Counted from the first letter of the stretch, positions 1 to 13,165 are shown. The stretch: 64,000 bases of DNA from Epinephelus fuscoguttatus (GCF_011397635.1 NC_064773.1:30575449-30639448), one strand, 5' to 3'. Program-made: numbers and translations. The notes: generated from the letters alone by a model not told the origin.

Positions 1-624
1 TTCGTAGCTTCCACCAGTAAAGACTGACCTCTGGTGGCGCGGGATGTGCACTACATACACCACATCCTCAATACAGCACCTCCATATGAGTTGAATAAGA
101 AGATGAGTGTCTGTATTTTAGACGGTACTGAAAATAATACTGTCCAGACTTCTCAATACCCTGGCATACACTAACACGGTAATATCGCCCAAGCCTAGTG
201 GTATACAATATAAACAATCCTATTGGCAGAAATAGGCACCCTGGTTGTTAACATGTAGTATGTAAAATGGGTTTAGGCTCGTCCTGAGGCGGCGGCTAGA
301 AGCTCTGCTGCTACATTATGGGTTTCTCATGAGAGACCACAGTGACCAAAATGTTAGGTGTGCCCGATTTCAAATATGTACAAAAAATAGCAAAGCACCA
401 TCAAAAATACATGCCCTGACATTTCCTCTCTATGTTTGTCCGTCTCTGAAATGGTGGGCGGGCGACAGACTTGGAATAACTTAGGTCACGCTCTACTCAT
501 CAAGCAAGCTAAAATTTGGCCTGAGACTTTCCACAAATGCAACCTTGTATATAAAACCCACATTTTTGCTGAGAAACATAATTTTATTACATATTATTGA
601 CATACTTCTAAACTTCTATTCCAG
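1..624. other. gene-free stretch at left edge
   Basis: No recognisable exon, RNA gene or repeat family was seen on either strand. The sequence just before 625 ends in a good pyrimidine-rich splice acceptor (see next entry), so this may be intron of a gene entering from the left. Confidence 0.3.
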
Positions 625-1960
625 GACTTTACTATCTGGCAGCCTGATCTTAACCTGCAGGGAGTGGTTGAATGTTTCAAAGCGGGAATAGTAGCCGAAC
701 TGTTGGCCCTCTTTCTGAATTATGTACACAGTTATTTAGATGATCTTATCTAGTATTTTAGCCTCTTTTTATTTTGCATATAATTTCACAAACATGAACA
801 TTTGGTATTCCTGAGAGCATTAGTTTAAACTCACCAAATACCTGGCAATACTTGACAAATCGAATGACTTTACATGTGATCTGCATCATATAATAATGTA
901 TTCTTTTTTATCTTAATCTGTGTCTTCTGATTTTACTATGTGTCTTTACTCTTTTTTTTACATTCAGTGTCTCAGCCCCATCTTGGCTCTCTTTTTTCTT
1001 CTGTCTGTAATCATGGAGGTCACAGGGTAATAATCAGTGGTGTCTTAGTCTTAAATCTAATCTGTTCAAAGGCTTGCTGAGGTGAAATATGCCATTCTCT
1101 CTGCTGTAATGGAGCTAATCAATGTCTCGTGACAGATCATTAAAAGGCTTTTCAAATGCTGAAAAATCCTGGTGGATCTCTCTGCTTTTTAAAATGTACT
1201 ACTTCAGACACACGTGACGTGTGTGTGGGTATGTGTTGAGCTGCTGTATGTAGCCTATCAGGACTCTTATCTCCTGTGTTTGATCTGTGCTCTGGACCAT
1301 TGTGCTCCCATTCTTTTTTTTTTTTTGCGCATTATGTTTTTGTGACGTCAGGAGTTGCGTCATGTCAAGTTGTGTTAGCAAACTGTGCGCGACCGTCAAT
1401 ACCTCCCCACAGAAACACCTTTCATGGCTCTTTGTTGCAAAGAGCAATGAGTGCAGAGTGTAAATGTTACTTTTGTAAGACAGTGTAGATCCAGGTCGTT
1501 GTTAGTAGGTTTCTTTTTGCTGATTTTCCATTTGAAAGTCACATGATGTCCTTTAGGGTCACAGGAAAGCACTTTAACGCAAACACGTGTGAATCTAACT
1601 CATTGTAATGAACTCGTGAAAGTTGGACAAGGTTCCTCCTGTAAATGTTGCATTTGGGATTATCTGCAAATGTGTTTGAAGACGTCAGTGCACTCCATGT
1701 GGAGTTGGGATGACTGTGAACGTCGTGTGCACCTGTGAATATATCTATAGAGATATATATTTAGTCAAACTATTTAAAGAAAGTTATGTATTTAAGTTAT
1801 CTTTGTATGTTAATATCTGTATGTCACCAAAGACTATTTATCTCACCTTTTCCACTGCTCCTTAAACATGACCTTTTGGTAGGAAACAAAGTCTTAACTG
1901 TAGTTAAAATGTTACTGTTTGACAATGTCTCTGTAAAATAAAGAATTATACTGTAATAAG
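625..1960 (+). other. possible terminal exon and 3' UTR of an unidentified + strand gene
   Basis: A strong acceptor (TTCTATTCCAG) ends at 624. Directly after it 42 codons stay open to a TAG at 751-753, in the phase that starts on the first exon base. About 1.2 kb of non-coding sequence follows, then AATAAA at 1937-1942 and a GT-rich stretch at 1976-1998, as at a genuine cleavage site. I do not recognise the 42-residue peptide, and an open run of that length can occur by chance. In human, TDG lies convergent to GLT8D2. If that order held here, with the TRIM array between them, this 3' end could be tdg, but nothing in the sequence confirms it. Confidence 0.25.
1937..1942 (+). terminator. polyadenylation signal AATAAA
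   Basis: Canonical hexamer on the + strand, followed 35-55 bases later by a GT-rich tract of the kind that binds CstF. It fits the 3' end of a gene whose body lies to the left. Confidence 0.4.
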
Positions 1961-2616
1961 ATGAGTATGACTAAAGAGTGTGTGTGTTTGTGTGTATTCC
2001 TATGAGACATAAAATCATGCAATAAAAAAGGCTGGGCTACACCATTAAGAATGAATTTAACCTAAGATTAGTTTTAATCAGAGCTTAACAAAACTAGGGT
2101 TAAAAAAGCAGAACTCTGTTTCACAATTAAAAGTTAATCTCTGTTTAGCAATTCCTATTGAGCAGCCAAAAGACAGGAACATTTTATGTCACTGACTTTA
2201 TTTAAGGCATCTAACGAAAACCAGTAACTTCGACATGAGGGAACTGGCAGTGCTAAAATGCTAATTCATTTCAAGGTTATAATTTGTTAGCTAGCTTAAA
2301 AGTCAGTTAGCTGGAAGTTACTCATGAAGGCTTGGCAGAGAAACTCTAATATCTCCTCGTCCCTTGACAAAAACTTGACCAATGAGATATATAGCCAAAA
2401 AATAGATAACAATAGAAACACAGTAAGGACAAAGGGGACTTCCTGTCAGAAACTGGCTGTCAAATTTAATGGAAAATGAGGGAGCATTCTATTTTTCTGA
2501 GTTTGTCCTTTAATGTTCTTCATGGATCTTTATGATTTTGAGCTAAACCTCCTCAACTGTAAGTTTAAAGTTAAAACTGGACTAGATTTTAAGTTTTGAT
2601 GCAACATAATTATATT
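1961..2616. other. gene-free stretch
   Basis: AT-rich sequence with no recognised exon or repeat. It ends at the target duplication of the SINE that follows. Confidence 0.4.
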
Positions 2617-2629
2617 TAATCTAGTTTTA

Positions 2630-3004
2630 TTCATTCATTCATCTTCTAACCGCTTCATCCTCTTGAGGGTCGCGGGGGGGCTGGAGCCTATCTCAGCTAC
2701 ATCGGGCGAGAGGCGGGGTACACCCTGGACAGGTCGCCAGACTATCACAGGGCTGACACATAGAGACAGACAACCATTCACGCTCACATTCACACCTACG
2801 GACAATTTAGAGTTATCAATTAACCTAGTCCCCAATCTGCATGTCTTTGGACTGTGGGAGGAAGCCGGAGTGCCTGGAGAGAACCCACGCTGACACGGGG
2901 AGAACATGCAAACTCCACACAGAAGGGCTCCCACGCCCGGGATCGAACCGGCAACCCTCTCGCTGTGAGGTGAGAGTGCTAACCACCACACCACCGTGCC
3001 GCCC
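2630..3004 (-). mobile_element. tRNA-derived SINE, minus strand, with 13-bp target duplication
   Basis: Read on the minus strand, the element starts with a tRNA-like head: a box A-like TGGTGTGGTGGTTAGC and a box B GGTTCGATCCC. It then has a body common in teleost genomes (stretches around 2820-2880) and ends in a GAAT repeat tail. It is flanked by perfect 13-bp direct repeats, TAATCTAGTTTTA at 2617-2629 and 3005-3017, the expected mark of LINE-driven retroposition. Open reading frames across it are incidental. Confidence 0.85.
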
Positions 3005-3017
3005 TAATCTAGTTTTA

Positions 3018-4976
3018 GAGTGAGAAAAAAGATTTTTTGTTTTTAAGTTTATTGCAAAAATGATTTAAAGTTAATTATGATTTAATCACATTTAAAAATT
3101 AATCCTGGTTGGTGCAGTCCAGCCTTAATGCACCAAAAGGTACTCAATATTCACATAAAAAAAATCCAAAATCTGTGATCCAGTGAATTTTTACTTTCAG
3201 AGACTCTTTCTAATCATTTCCACCTCTGTGTTACTGTGTCCTTGGCCAAAATGTTCTGACCCAATAATCCCCAGAGAAGTCAATCATTACAAGTCACTCC
3301 ACGAGAAAACTAACAACTCTAGTGGGGGATGATGTGAATGGGAAACATATGATTGTAGCGTCACCAGCCACGTTAGCAGTGAAGGTCGTATGACTGGACA
3401 GAGTTAATGAATGACAGAAGGTTTGGTCAACAGCAGATGAGCCATTGGTTCATTCCAAATGGAGATGAAAGAGAGGACAGGAGGATTTTAAAAGTCCTGT
3501 ATTTCCACTTGTTCAGTTTGACAACCTGAATGAATAGCAAATTGAATTTTGATCACATTTTTAAAAAATCACAAATCAGTTACTTTATTAAATATTTATT
3601 CAGGTGCTAACAGTGCGAACAGTGCTAACAGTGCCAGCAGATGTACATGGAAAAGGGCTACAGGTATGAGACGGCAAACAAACTGAACCCAAATATATTC
3701 TAAGTAACTTTAATGCACTGAATTTCAAATTCAAGCCCTTACAGTACTCATTACTTAAAACAGTTGCTTTTAGTTAGCTTACAAAATACACCAGAAATGT
3801 ATGCTGAGGCACATATACATTTTTAGTGTAAAAATTCCCTCTCTCCACACTAAACACAAGACAGACACAGAGACTAGCTGCAGCATCTAGCAGCTAAAGA
3901 CTCAGATATCTCTCTCAGGAGATAGTAGGGACCAAAAATTCTTTTGAGTCTTGTGAGTCCACCAACTTTAATGAAGTGCAATTCTAAATCACTACAGGGG
4001 ACAGGGGACTATTATCTAAAGGGCAACCTCATAATGTTTTTATATGGCTTTTCTCTGCTTTTTAAAACTAGAAATACACATTCCTGAATATTTGGTCCCC
4101 CGTTTATCACTTTGCTCTTATGTTTTATCACTAATGTAAATAACAAATACCAAAAAGTCCAGCAGCAGGAATTATGTCATATCGTCCTGTCTGCAGCTGA
4201 TGGGTGTCAGCCAACAGAAACTGTGTCACATACCAGTGAACAATCTCCCCTTGCATCTACCGTTTAGGCTTTTAGTTTGAGCTCATAGTCCTGGAGTCAC
4301 ATGTAATGAGAGTATTCATTTCAGCAAAATAACTAACATCCTCCAAGTGGTGATTAAAAAAAAAAGATAAATCATCTTGACTATTAAAAGCACATCGTGT
4401 CTCCACTAACCACTAACTGAAGCGTTGATCAGGCCAAGTGACTGGAGATAGGTGACTTATTGCAGTGATTACTAACTCTGTGGAAACTCACAGATCTGGT
4501 TCATGTTGCCAGACAGAAAAAAGAGAAGTACTCCTCAACATTTCACATGTGACAGATCCGCACAAACTTGGGAAAAGGAAAACGTTCCACAGCATTCAGT
4601 GGAATGCAATCCTGCAGACTCTCAGTGTAAATCAGAGGTGTGACATTAACAGGAGAGAGGGAGAAGAGGAAAAAGAGATTTACAGAGAGGGATAAGTCTA
4701 AGCTCTGCGGCCTCTTCTTCAGAGACACCTCAGCGATGCAAGCTGGGAGGTCTTTATCTCTCTGAAAAGAGATTTTCCTGTAGATGGTTAAGACAGAGGA
4801 AATCCATCTAGGTCATTGTGTGCCCCTTTCAAAATGGCAGGTTGTGTGCTGTCCTAGTTTGAACTACATGTTGTACACGAAGAATACTGTATTTTATATT
4901 GTAAATTTTTAGCCAGTATAGAAGAAGTGAATGTACTGTGTCATTTTGAATTAACAGAAAAAGTTACAATAGATGT
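3018..4976. other. gene-free stretch with a repeat remnant
   Basis: No exon recognised. Around 3840-3990 a degraded repeat shares wording with 5400-5500 (the 'agcagctaaag' and 'gagaccaaaa' stretches). The short open frames at 4465-4728 overlap on both strands and look incidental. Confidence 0.4.
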
Positions 4977-5225
4977 AGGTCTGCAACTAATGATCAATTC
5001 CATTGCTGATTAATCTGCTGACTTTTGTCTTTTGGTCAATAAAACATCAGCAAACAGTGAAAACATGCTTACCAACATCCAAGAGCACAAAGTGATGCCA
5101 CCAGATGACTTATTTTGTGTGATCAACAGTCCAAAGAAGAGAAGTGAATTTTCAGATGTGAGAGCCTGGAACAATGAGATGTTTGGCGTTTTTTGCTCAA
5201 AAGAATTATTTAAACAGCTGATGTT
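4977..5225 (+). repeat. dispersed teleost repeat of the 'tctgcaactaa / gattaatc' type
   Basis: Resembles a MITE-like family that is very common in fish, starting near 'taggtctgcaactaatgat'. A relative lies at about 35330-35500. Assigned by recognition of the wording, not by a search. Confidence 0.5.
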
Positions 5226-5229
5226 TTAA

Positions 5230-5560
5230 GTCATTACTGTTTTGGCTTTACCGGCCAAAACTTTAGAGTTTGGTTCACTCACCACTGTTATCAGTGTGTT
5301 GTTTCCAGCTGCAACAGGCAGCTGTTTTCAGAGAAAAAGCTCTGATTAACCCACTGCACACTACCTGCCCAGCAGTGTAACAACAAACAGATACAGTTCA
5401 CGACTAGCTGGTGAACGTAGTGAATAATTAGCAGCTAAAGAGACAGATATTTTTTTCTCAGAAGTTGGGGTGGAGACCAAAAACAGAGCTGAAAGGAGAG
5501 AGACTTTTTGACTTTTACCATGGACAATAGCTTGAAAAACACTGACTACTGGCATTACAT
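5230..5560. repeat. dispersed repeat remnant
   Basis: Contains the 'ctgcaacaggcagctgtttt' stretch and the 'gcagctaaagagacagatat' stretch, the latter shared with about 3890-3920. It is probably a second repeat family abutting the previous one. Class unknown. Confidence 0.4.
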
Positions 5561-5654
5561 GATAAAGTTTTTATAGCAAATACATTAGCAAGCAATTATT
5601 TACTTTTATACATTCAGCAGGAATGTCATTGATTTTAGAGTCTTGTATTTGAAA

Positions 5655-5984
5655 AAGAAGCAGAAGAAGAAGATATACTTTATTAATCCCTAAGTGATTA
5701 TTGATTTAAGTGGTCTAAGTGATTTATTTTACTCTGTTGACATACACACAGGCCCCAAATACACACACATGCATCAAATAGAGATATATCAGAGCAAGGA
5801 AACTGCCAATGGACAGGTGCCCTGAGCAGTTGGGGGTTCGGTGCTTTGCTTAGTGGCGCCCCGGCAGTGCCCGGGGAGTGAACTGGCACCTCTCCAGCTA
5901 CCAGTGCACACTCTATATTTGAGCCTGTGACCCTCCAGTTCCCAACCCATGTCCCTATGGACTGAACTGCCCCATTGCTGCTAC
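5655..5984 (-). mobile_element. degenerate SINE-like retroposon, minus strand
   Basis: On the minus strand it begins with a tRNA-like head (GGGGCAGTTCAGTCCATAGG) and ends near 'ttaatccctaag', the tail type of a common teleost SINE/LINE family. The internal box B is eroded. No clear target duplication was found. Confidence 0.55.
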
Positions 5985-6942
5985 TGTATTTGTCCATTTA
6001 ATGATTTCTTTAGTTTTAGGAGAGGGGAAATGTAAAAGTTTCACATGTATCCTCTGAATTTTGGTTTGGTCCCAAATCATAGGAAAAATATTTGTGTCCT
6101 TAGCAGTTAGATGTGTTTTTCAGATAGTTACTAACTTAGTCTGTCATTTGGTGTTGGCCAGGCGGCTACAGTGGGTTTATGCTGGAAACCAGTGTTGATG
6201 AAAGTATAATTTGTGGGCCACATGAGCAAAACAGTTAGCAACAAGAGCATATAACAAGCTTTATAGTTAGGTGATAATCCTCTGTGGCTCCACCAAGGTT
6301 CTTGGAGAACTCAGGGGAGACCGGATGATGTCACTTTGTTTAATGAAATTCTTCCATTTGGTCACGGCTGACCTAGTTATCCCCTCCTTTCTAAAAAGGC
6401 TAGTCAGCCATGAATAGCTGTTTTTTATTAATGGAAAAGACAACCATGTGCATTCATGTGAGTTTGGTAAACAGAAGGCAGACAGTGCCCTAACCTCAGG
6501 CACCTGTCCCCAGAGGCCTCTGGATCCACACTGACCCCCCTTTCACTGTCATAACATTTACATTCCAACACACGACACGACTCAGGGCCAACCTTTATGT
6601 AACTGACGCTGATATACTGTATCTCCCACACACGCCCAGGCACATAGTTTGGACAGAAACACCTGTTAAGGTCAGATGCTCATGTATGTACATTTGACAT
6701 TGTAGGAATGCAGCTGATATTCATATTGAGAGTGACTCGCAAGAAGTGAAACAGCTGAATGCTTTGCCAGCATGCATGCACCAAGCATGCACCACGCGAC
6801 CAATGTACAGAAGCCAAGAATGGCTGTAGTAGCTATGTGGAAAATGACAACTGAGGAAGAGGAGGAAGTATTTTTGGACAAAGCTAAGCTAGTAGCTTTC
6901 TCCTGCTTCAAATCTTTGTACTAAGCTTGGCTAAAAGCAAAT
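5985..6942. other. gene-free stretch
   Basis: No recognised exon or repeat. Short open frames on the minus strand (6267-6911) carry no familiar motif and have no splice context I could identify. Confidence 0.4.
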
Positions 6943-6950
6943 TCAATCAA

Positions 6951-7735
6951 CAGAGCTGGGGGACTCCAGTCACATGACTGGACTCGAGTCAGACTCAAGT
7001 TGCGAAGAGGAGGACTTGAGCCTTATTCTAATAACACTGATAAAAGACTTGCACTTGGAATTCATGACTTGAGACTTGACTTGAGACTTGATACAGATGA
7101 CTTGAAAGGACTTGACTTTTATCTTATTAAATATTAGCATTTTCTAGATATTGAGAAATTTCCCTTTGCTTCTGAAACATGATTGGGGTTATTGTAGGTC
7201 ATTGTGCGCAAACCTCGCACAAGGCAGCTACCATACATAGAGAAGGCTAGTCCAAAAAAAAAAAAAAAAAAAGGATTCAAGGATTATGTTAGCCTATGAT
7301 AGTAGTAAGAAGAGAACAATGGTACGCAAGGTCTGCAGCTCAAAAATTAGTGACTTGACCACCGCAATATCCAACTTCATTCGTCACTCTTTTAGCTAAC
7401 TTAATAGCTCATGGGCTGGTCAAACATTAGCTAGCTTACAAAAGCAGGCTGCAACAGTTTTTGTTCATTTTAAAAACAAAACTCAACTTTCGTGACTGCT
7501 GTCTAACTGATTTAAATGTGCACACTAAGGTAGATCAGAATTTAATATGACCTGACTTGTGAGTTGCTCAACCTGAGCTATGACTTGACTTGTATTCTTT
7601 GAATTAGCCTATAACAGGGACTCTGCTTGATTTGCTTGATTCTCACCACCATAATGTGGGACTTGTTTAAGACTCAAAGATCAAAAATTAAGACTTACTT
7701 GTGACTTGCATGTGTATGACTTACTCCCACCACTG
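6951..7735 (+). mobile_element. non-autonomous hAT element, 8-bp target duplication
   Basis: Inverted ends CAGAGCTGGGGGACT and CAGTGGTGGGAGTAAGTC (right end read in reverse) are flanked by perfect 8-bp repeats TCAATCAA at 6943-6950 and 7736-7743. The subterminal regions are full of 'gacttga' repeats. No transposase is encoded. It is the same family as the element at 33806-35784. Confidence 0.85.
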
Positions 7736-7743
7736 TCAATCAA

Positions 7744-8489
7744 TCTCTGCGCTAAAGACGAAATTGATCTTTTCACGTGGCTTCCACAAATGTCACAGAT
7801 ATATTTATCTTCTTTTGAAGTCAAAGGGATACTTACTGCAAATTATCATTCATCCAGTGCTGATCAATACATCATGTTTTCAAACTAATAGTTTCAGCAT
7901 AACAGAAGATAAATACATCAGTTCCAGGTTGAACTATCACCTCGCCACAGCTAAAAACGATAAGTCATTTATTAGCAAGCAACAGCTTGTTTGGAACATG
8001 CTGCACATAGAGATCAACAGACACATTTCTATGCACACTGGCACATTTTTTGTCATTGGAATCCAGTATAATTGCCACAAATGTTTGCTAACCAAAAGCT
8101 ACAAACTTTTTAGAGACACCTTTCTAAAGAAAGTGAGAATTTGATTGTCAAGCGATAAATTATGGGTAGAGAACTTTACAGAGTGAAAAAATTGAAGTTC
8201 CCCTCAGGGGGATTAATAAAGTATATAAAATTTTAAAAAAAATTAAATTAAAAATTAATATTGACAAATCCCAAAAATGTAGGATCTGTCCATGTTGGCT
8301 TCGTTCATACAGTGGCTTATGTAATATGATCACACCAGATTAGCGACTAACTTCAAGACCTATTACAATTAGATGCTCAATTTTTCTAATATATTGCCTA
8401 AATAATTTGTGCAGTATCCTTTGTAACAGATTCCAATTGGTTTGTCAAGTTTACATTTTAAAAAGACTAAAACCAGCATTGTTGAAAAT
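7744..8489. other. gene-free stretch with a retroposon tail
   Basis: An open frame of 147 codons at 7701-8144 starts inside the hAT end and has no recognisable domain, so I do not call it a gene. At 8185-8245 'cccctcagggggattaataa' is the 3' tail of a common fish retroposon in + orientation. Confidence 0.45.
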
Positions 8490-8842
8490 TGATTTGGATG
8501 CCATGGTGGTACAGTGGTTAGCAATCAGGTTCAGAGCTTGAACTCACCAGTTGGCTGGGGCCCTTCAGTATGGAGTTTTTTCCCCATGTCAGTGTGGGCT
8601 TTCTGCGGGTTCTCTGGCTTCCTCCCACAGTCCAAAGACATGCAAGGTAGGTTAACTGGTGACTCTAAGTTGGCCGTAGGTGTGAATGTGAGCATGAATG
8701 GTCGTCTGTCTCTATGTGTCAGCCCTGTGATAGTCTGGTGACCACTCCGGGGCGTATCCTGCCTCTCGCCCAGTGTCAGCTGGGATAGGCTCGAGCCCCT
8801 GTCCAGGATATGTGGTTACAGATAATGAATAAATAAATGAAT
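8490..8842 (+). mobile_element. tRNA-derived SINE, + strand, with 21-bp target duplication
   Basis: Same family as 2630-3004 but on the + strand: a worn box A region (ATGGTGGTACAGTGGTTAGC), the shared body around 8620-8740, and an AAATAAATGAAT tail. It is flanked by 21-bp direct repeats at 8469-8489 and 8843-8863 that differ at one position. Box B is eroded. Confidence 0.85.
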
Positions 8843-8863
8843 AAAACCAACATTGTTGAAAAT

Positions 8864-10044
8864 GTAGCTTCTTTCTAACTTTACACTGATTACTGTACCC
8901 TATATAGTACAGTAGCTCTTGCTATAGCCAGACTAGCGCATTTTGGAATTGTTAGCAATATACAAAACTGATTTGTTGTGATTTCAAAAAACTGAAAAGA
9001 GAACAGAATTTTTTGAGAATGGTGAATTCAGCAGTGCATATAGTACAGTGTAGGACTTCTACAATATCTATATCAGTGAGCCAACTTGGATAGGTGGTTG
9101 AATAAACAGCTAACAGCGGGATGTTTTGACTATGGTTGAATGATCACAACGTACAAGACTGTAGCTTGTATGGTTTGATACTTTGTACAAAATATCTATA
9201 ACTTGCCCAGAACAGTGTGTGGAGGGGCTTATCTGTAAACTGACAACAGTTTGGGCTGTAACACTGAGATAACAAAGAACTAGATAATGAAGAACTAGAG
9301 ATTGGTTTCAAGGCTTCTGGGTTGCTCTGCTCCTTCTCATTTTCTAGTTTATGTTTCACTGGATCCAAACCAGCAGTGACTGGGTAGTTTGGGTTCTTGC
9401 TCATAGCTGTTCCCATGATTGATATACTGTGGTTATAAAGCAATCTTTTTAACTTCTATGGTTATACTATATCTAATTTAACAATCAGTCAGTGTTTCAA
9501 GGAAAATGCTATCATCATGTATTTTACAATGTCTTTATGATGAGCATCTAACCCAGGATCTACTTTATCTCCTACTTTCTCTCAACCTTCCTTATGTACT
9601 TCCACTCCATTTGGTTTCCTACATTCTCCAGAATTCCTTGTGAAAGCTGGTAGGTGAATAGAGCAATAAAAATGAGTGTGACTGCATTGCATTCTGGTCT
9701 ATTTCCTGCTACATTGGGGGTATCTACCATTTCTGAAGTGGATCAGAGAATTACAGCTGAGTCAAACCAAAACTTTGGCTGTCTGACCCTTAAGGGCTGA
9801 CAGTGTTTACACGAACAACTTTGGATAGCTAAAAATGTCTGCTATCTGACTCCATTGTAGTGGTGTGGAAAATGTTTAAGTGTGACGTAACTCTGTCTAC
9901 ACTTCCCCATTTATCAACGTCACTTGTCTACACTACACCATTTCTCTGCTGAGATACAGAAAGGTCCACAAAACGAGTCAAGAAACCCAAACATTACATT
10001 GCCAATAGATGTTTTTAACATGATGCTACACATGATGTGTGTAG
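8864..10044. other. gene-free stretch
   Basis: No recognised exon. The text around 9670-9960 looks like weakly preserved repeat sequence, but I cannot assign it. Confidence 0.35.
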
Positions 10045-10388
10045 CATTTAGGGGCATCTATTGGCAGAAATGGTATATAATATTCATACCTTCGTTTTCA
10101 TTAGTGTATAATCACCTGAAAACAAGAATTGTTGTTTTCATTACCTTAGAATGAGTTGTTACCAGTATATCTACATATGGAGCAGGTCCAGTTCCACAGA
10201 ATCCACCATGTTGTTCTACAGTAGCCCAGAATGGACAAATAAAACACTGGCTTTAAATAAGGCCATTTGTGTTTTCGTGTGTTCATGTCAGCCACTATAG
10301 TTTTCCTGAACACCTGGCACACGGGAGAAGTTTCAGTTCTGCAATCTCACCACTGGATGTCACTACATCCTACACACTGGACCTTTAA
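10045..10388 (+). repeat. dispersed teleost repeat ending in 'cacactggaccttta'
   Basis: Recognised by the 'ctattggcagaaatggtata' start, the 'gtataatcacctgaaaac' middle and the 'cacactggaccttta' end, a family seen in many percomorph genomes. Probably a MITE-like element. Class not proven here. Confidence 0.6.
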
Positions 10389-10589
10389 GCAGTAGTCAGT
10401 TGAATTTGCATGAGCTCGTTCCAGATAAATATACTAACATGTGTAGAAGGACTACTTCTTTAATTGTAGGTAGGAAATATGTTTTCTTGTAATGAAAGAG
10501 AAGCAAACCTTTAAGCAGTTTCAGAAGTTAAGGTTATTTTGTTAAATGGAATTGATGATAACAAATGGCTAGAAGTTCCTTAGTTTATA

Positions 10590-10870
10590 TCACTTGAAGA
10601 AGCTGACATTTTGAGAAATATGCTAATTCATACCAATTTAATGAACTAGACAAGCATTTAGAGGTGCTAGTAGGTGGAACTTTTTTAACTTTGGAGTAAG
10701 CCAGGCTACATACTTTCACCAGCTTCTATTCTGTACACTAAACACAGGCAAGTTAAGCTAATCACCAGTTGCTAACCAGCAATTAGCCTAGCTGCTACTT
10801 AGCGTACAGAAATAAAAATGGTATTAATCTTCTCATCTCTTGCTAAGACAGAAAAAAGTGCAATTCTTCA
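10590..10870. repeat. dispersed teleost repeat ('gaggtgctagtaggtggaac' type)
   Basis: Contains 'gaggtgctagtaggtggaac' and 'ctgtacactaaacacaggc', wording typical of a common fish repeat. The copy is diverged. Confidence 0.5.
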
Positions 10871-12904
10871 AAATGTTGGTAAGCTACAGGACAGAATAAT
10901 AGGGAAGAGTGGGGTCAGTTGTGCACTTTTGCATCAACATGAAATAACCTTCTATTACTCACAGACTGCTTCAACAGTAATAAAAACAATTTGATCGCTG
11001 AGCAATTACAGGTGTCTGCTAATCTAAAAAGTTTTTTTTAGAGCCCAACCCAAATATGAAAGGTACTTTCAGTTGAGACACTTAGATCTGGCCAAAAACA
11101 TGATTTAAATTGAAATATGTTAATGTTTCAGGGAAAGCAGGCCCACTTTTGACTTTTGATTGTTGCTATCTACCAACAATAATTTAGACAGCTAGCACTA
11201 GCATCTGCCAGAAAATAAGCTTTCCAATAATGTGTTTTTGTATGTGACATAACTAAAAGAGCTTGGTTTGAAGGAAAATATCAAAAGAGCCAAACATGTA
11301 CTTACATGTTGTAAATTTCAAAACTGTGAATAAAACTTGATGAATAGTCAGAAGGTCTTTACAGTGAGGGAGGCTATGTGGCTAAGTATGAGCATGGCGA
11401 ATGGCATAGGCACTGTCCCAGTCCCACTGTCCAGTACTATTTTTTTTATATGTCCCCAACAAGTCCATTGTTCCACTTTTTTATCATTTGTTGAATTCAT
11501 TTTGCTAGAGCGGTTCATGTGGAACACTACATTGTGATGAAAATATTTTCTGCTGCATCAGTTTGCATACTAAATAATAACAGTGTGAACAGAGGTAGCC
11601 AAACGGGCATGCCTGAATGTAATTCTATTTAATCAACTATCAGGAAAATTTTTGCCCTTTGGCCCAGTTAAATTCTGACTCTGCTTTCAGGAATCGCGGT
11701 CTGTAGTTACCTTGTGTGAGGTGGTTTTTGCTGAGACAAGAATATGGCAGTGAGTCACTGGCTTGAGAACGTGTTACTGTACACTGGCAGGGGAGCGAGG
11801 GCAGGGATTTGAAAAGAGGTTTGTGTCCTTGAGAAACCACAGTGCAATCATTCTGATCCATGCAAAGCCTCACACACCTACAGGGAACGTCAATTTGAAT
11901 GCTGAAGGAAATAAAAGCAGAAGTACACACAGACAGAAACGCACTAGGATTCCTGCTGTCATTTCACATTTACTTTGAATGTATACAGAGAACAGGCTGT
12001 TTGCACCATAGTACACCCCCACAGGAGGCAGATGAGTTTGGTTGTATCAGTTTCACTCAAACATCATTTACCTGCAGTGATTACTGTTTTTACTTGGATG
12101 TGTGGGTGGAAACAAACAGGGGATACAAGCCCCACACTCCCACTGTGAGAACATTTGAGACAGCTCATGTTGGGGAAAACTAGACATGACACTGTAATCG
12201 CATGTTCTGTCAAACATAGTCTGCATGTTTTGAGAGGCTGGGGCAGGTAACCATTTGCCTTACATCTCTGCAGTTGTACAGTGATTGACTGTAATAGTCC
12301 GGTGTAAATTTAAACCTTCTGTAGGTTCACAGGTTTTCAGGGTCAGAGGGTTCACAGCATTCTAAGGTCGTATATTTTAGGCTGCCAAAGTAGCTTTATT
12401 GCATGAAGTAATAATACATATATTACATAACACATAATAGTGAAGCCATGAGAGGATGTATACCGTGGGGGAAAGACAAGGGAATATATGAAATAAAATA
12501 GAATTTTGGTATGCAGCAATGTGATGGCAGTCCCCTAACTGCTGTATGTATAGGTGTTTTGTCAGAAAACTCAATGAAAAGACCAAAACCAGCAACGTGT
12601 TAGTTCATCTATCAATACTTTCTGACTTTCTACACTACTTGTAGCACCCGGTGGTTCACATGGAAGACACATGACTTTAACATTGGTCACAAATCTATAG
12701 TTTCCCGTTTATACAATGATAGGCGAAACAAACTCAGTAATGTACAAGCAGTTACCTAGCTTAGCATTTCAGTGTTTTGTGTCTTAGCAAAGTGAGGATT
12801 AAAACTTCCACACAGTTCTAGGCGCACCCTGGGAGTGGTGTACTAGTATACCATTAATACCACTAGCCAGTCACTGTAGTCATCATTAATGTGCACTTAA
12901 TTGT
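10871..12904. other. gene-free stretch
   Basis: Nothing recognisable as a gene. Open frames at 11640-12183 overlap in several frames without splice context or known motifs. Confidence 0.4.
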
Positions 12905-13165
12905 ATAAAGGAAGTGCACGTAGCCACTGTGATGTCACCCATTGGTTTGTAGACTACTGTTTTGAAGCCTGAGTTTAGCATTTTGGTCATCGCTATCTTG
13001 GATTTTTGAAGCCAGAAATAACCATATTTGGACATGAGGGTGGAGGTGTGGAGGAGAGAGGAGTGGATCTGCCCGAAAACCTGAGGACATCAAAACAATC
13101 AAACACTCAAGACCATCTTGTAAGCCTTGCGATGGGATGGGATCACTAGCGAAAGTTCAGTCAGG
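12905..13165 (+). repeat. dispersed teleost repeat ('gatgtcacccattggtttgt' type)
   Basis: Matches 37845-38050 in this window: the 'cccattggtttgtggac' stretch, then 'agcattttgg', 'tgaccatatt' and 'gtggaggtgtggaggagag'. Two copies of a dispersed family, both truncated differently. Confidence 0.65.

Noticed and set aside
2635-3023. Open frames of 119, 76 and 60 codons
   Set aside because: They lie inside the SINE at 2630-3004 and have no independent support.
7701-8144. 147-codon open frame on the + strand
   Set aside because: Starts in the right end of a hAT element, shows no domain and has no splice or promoter context.
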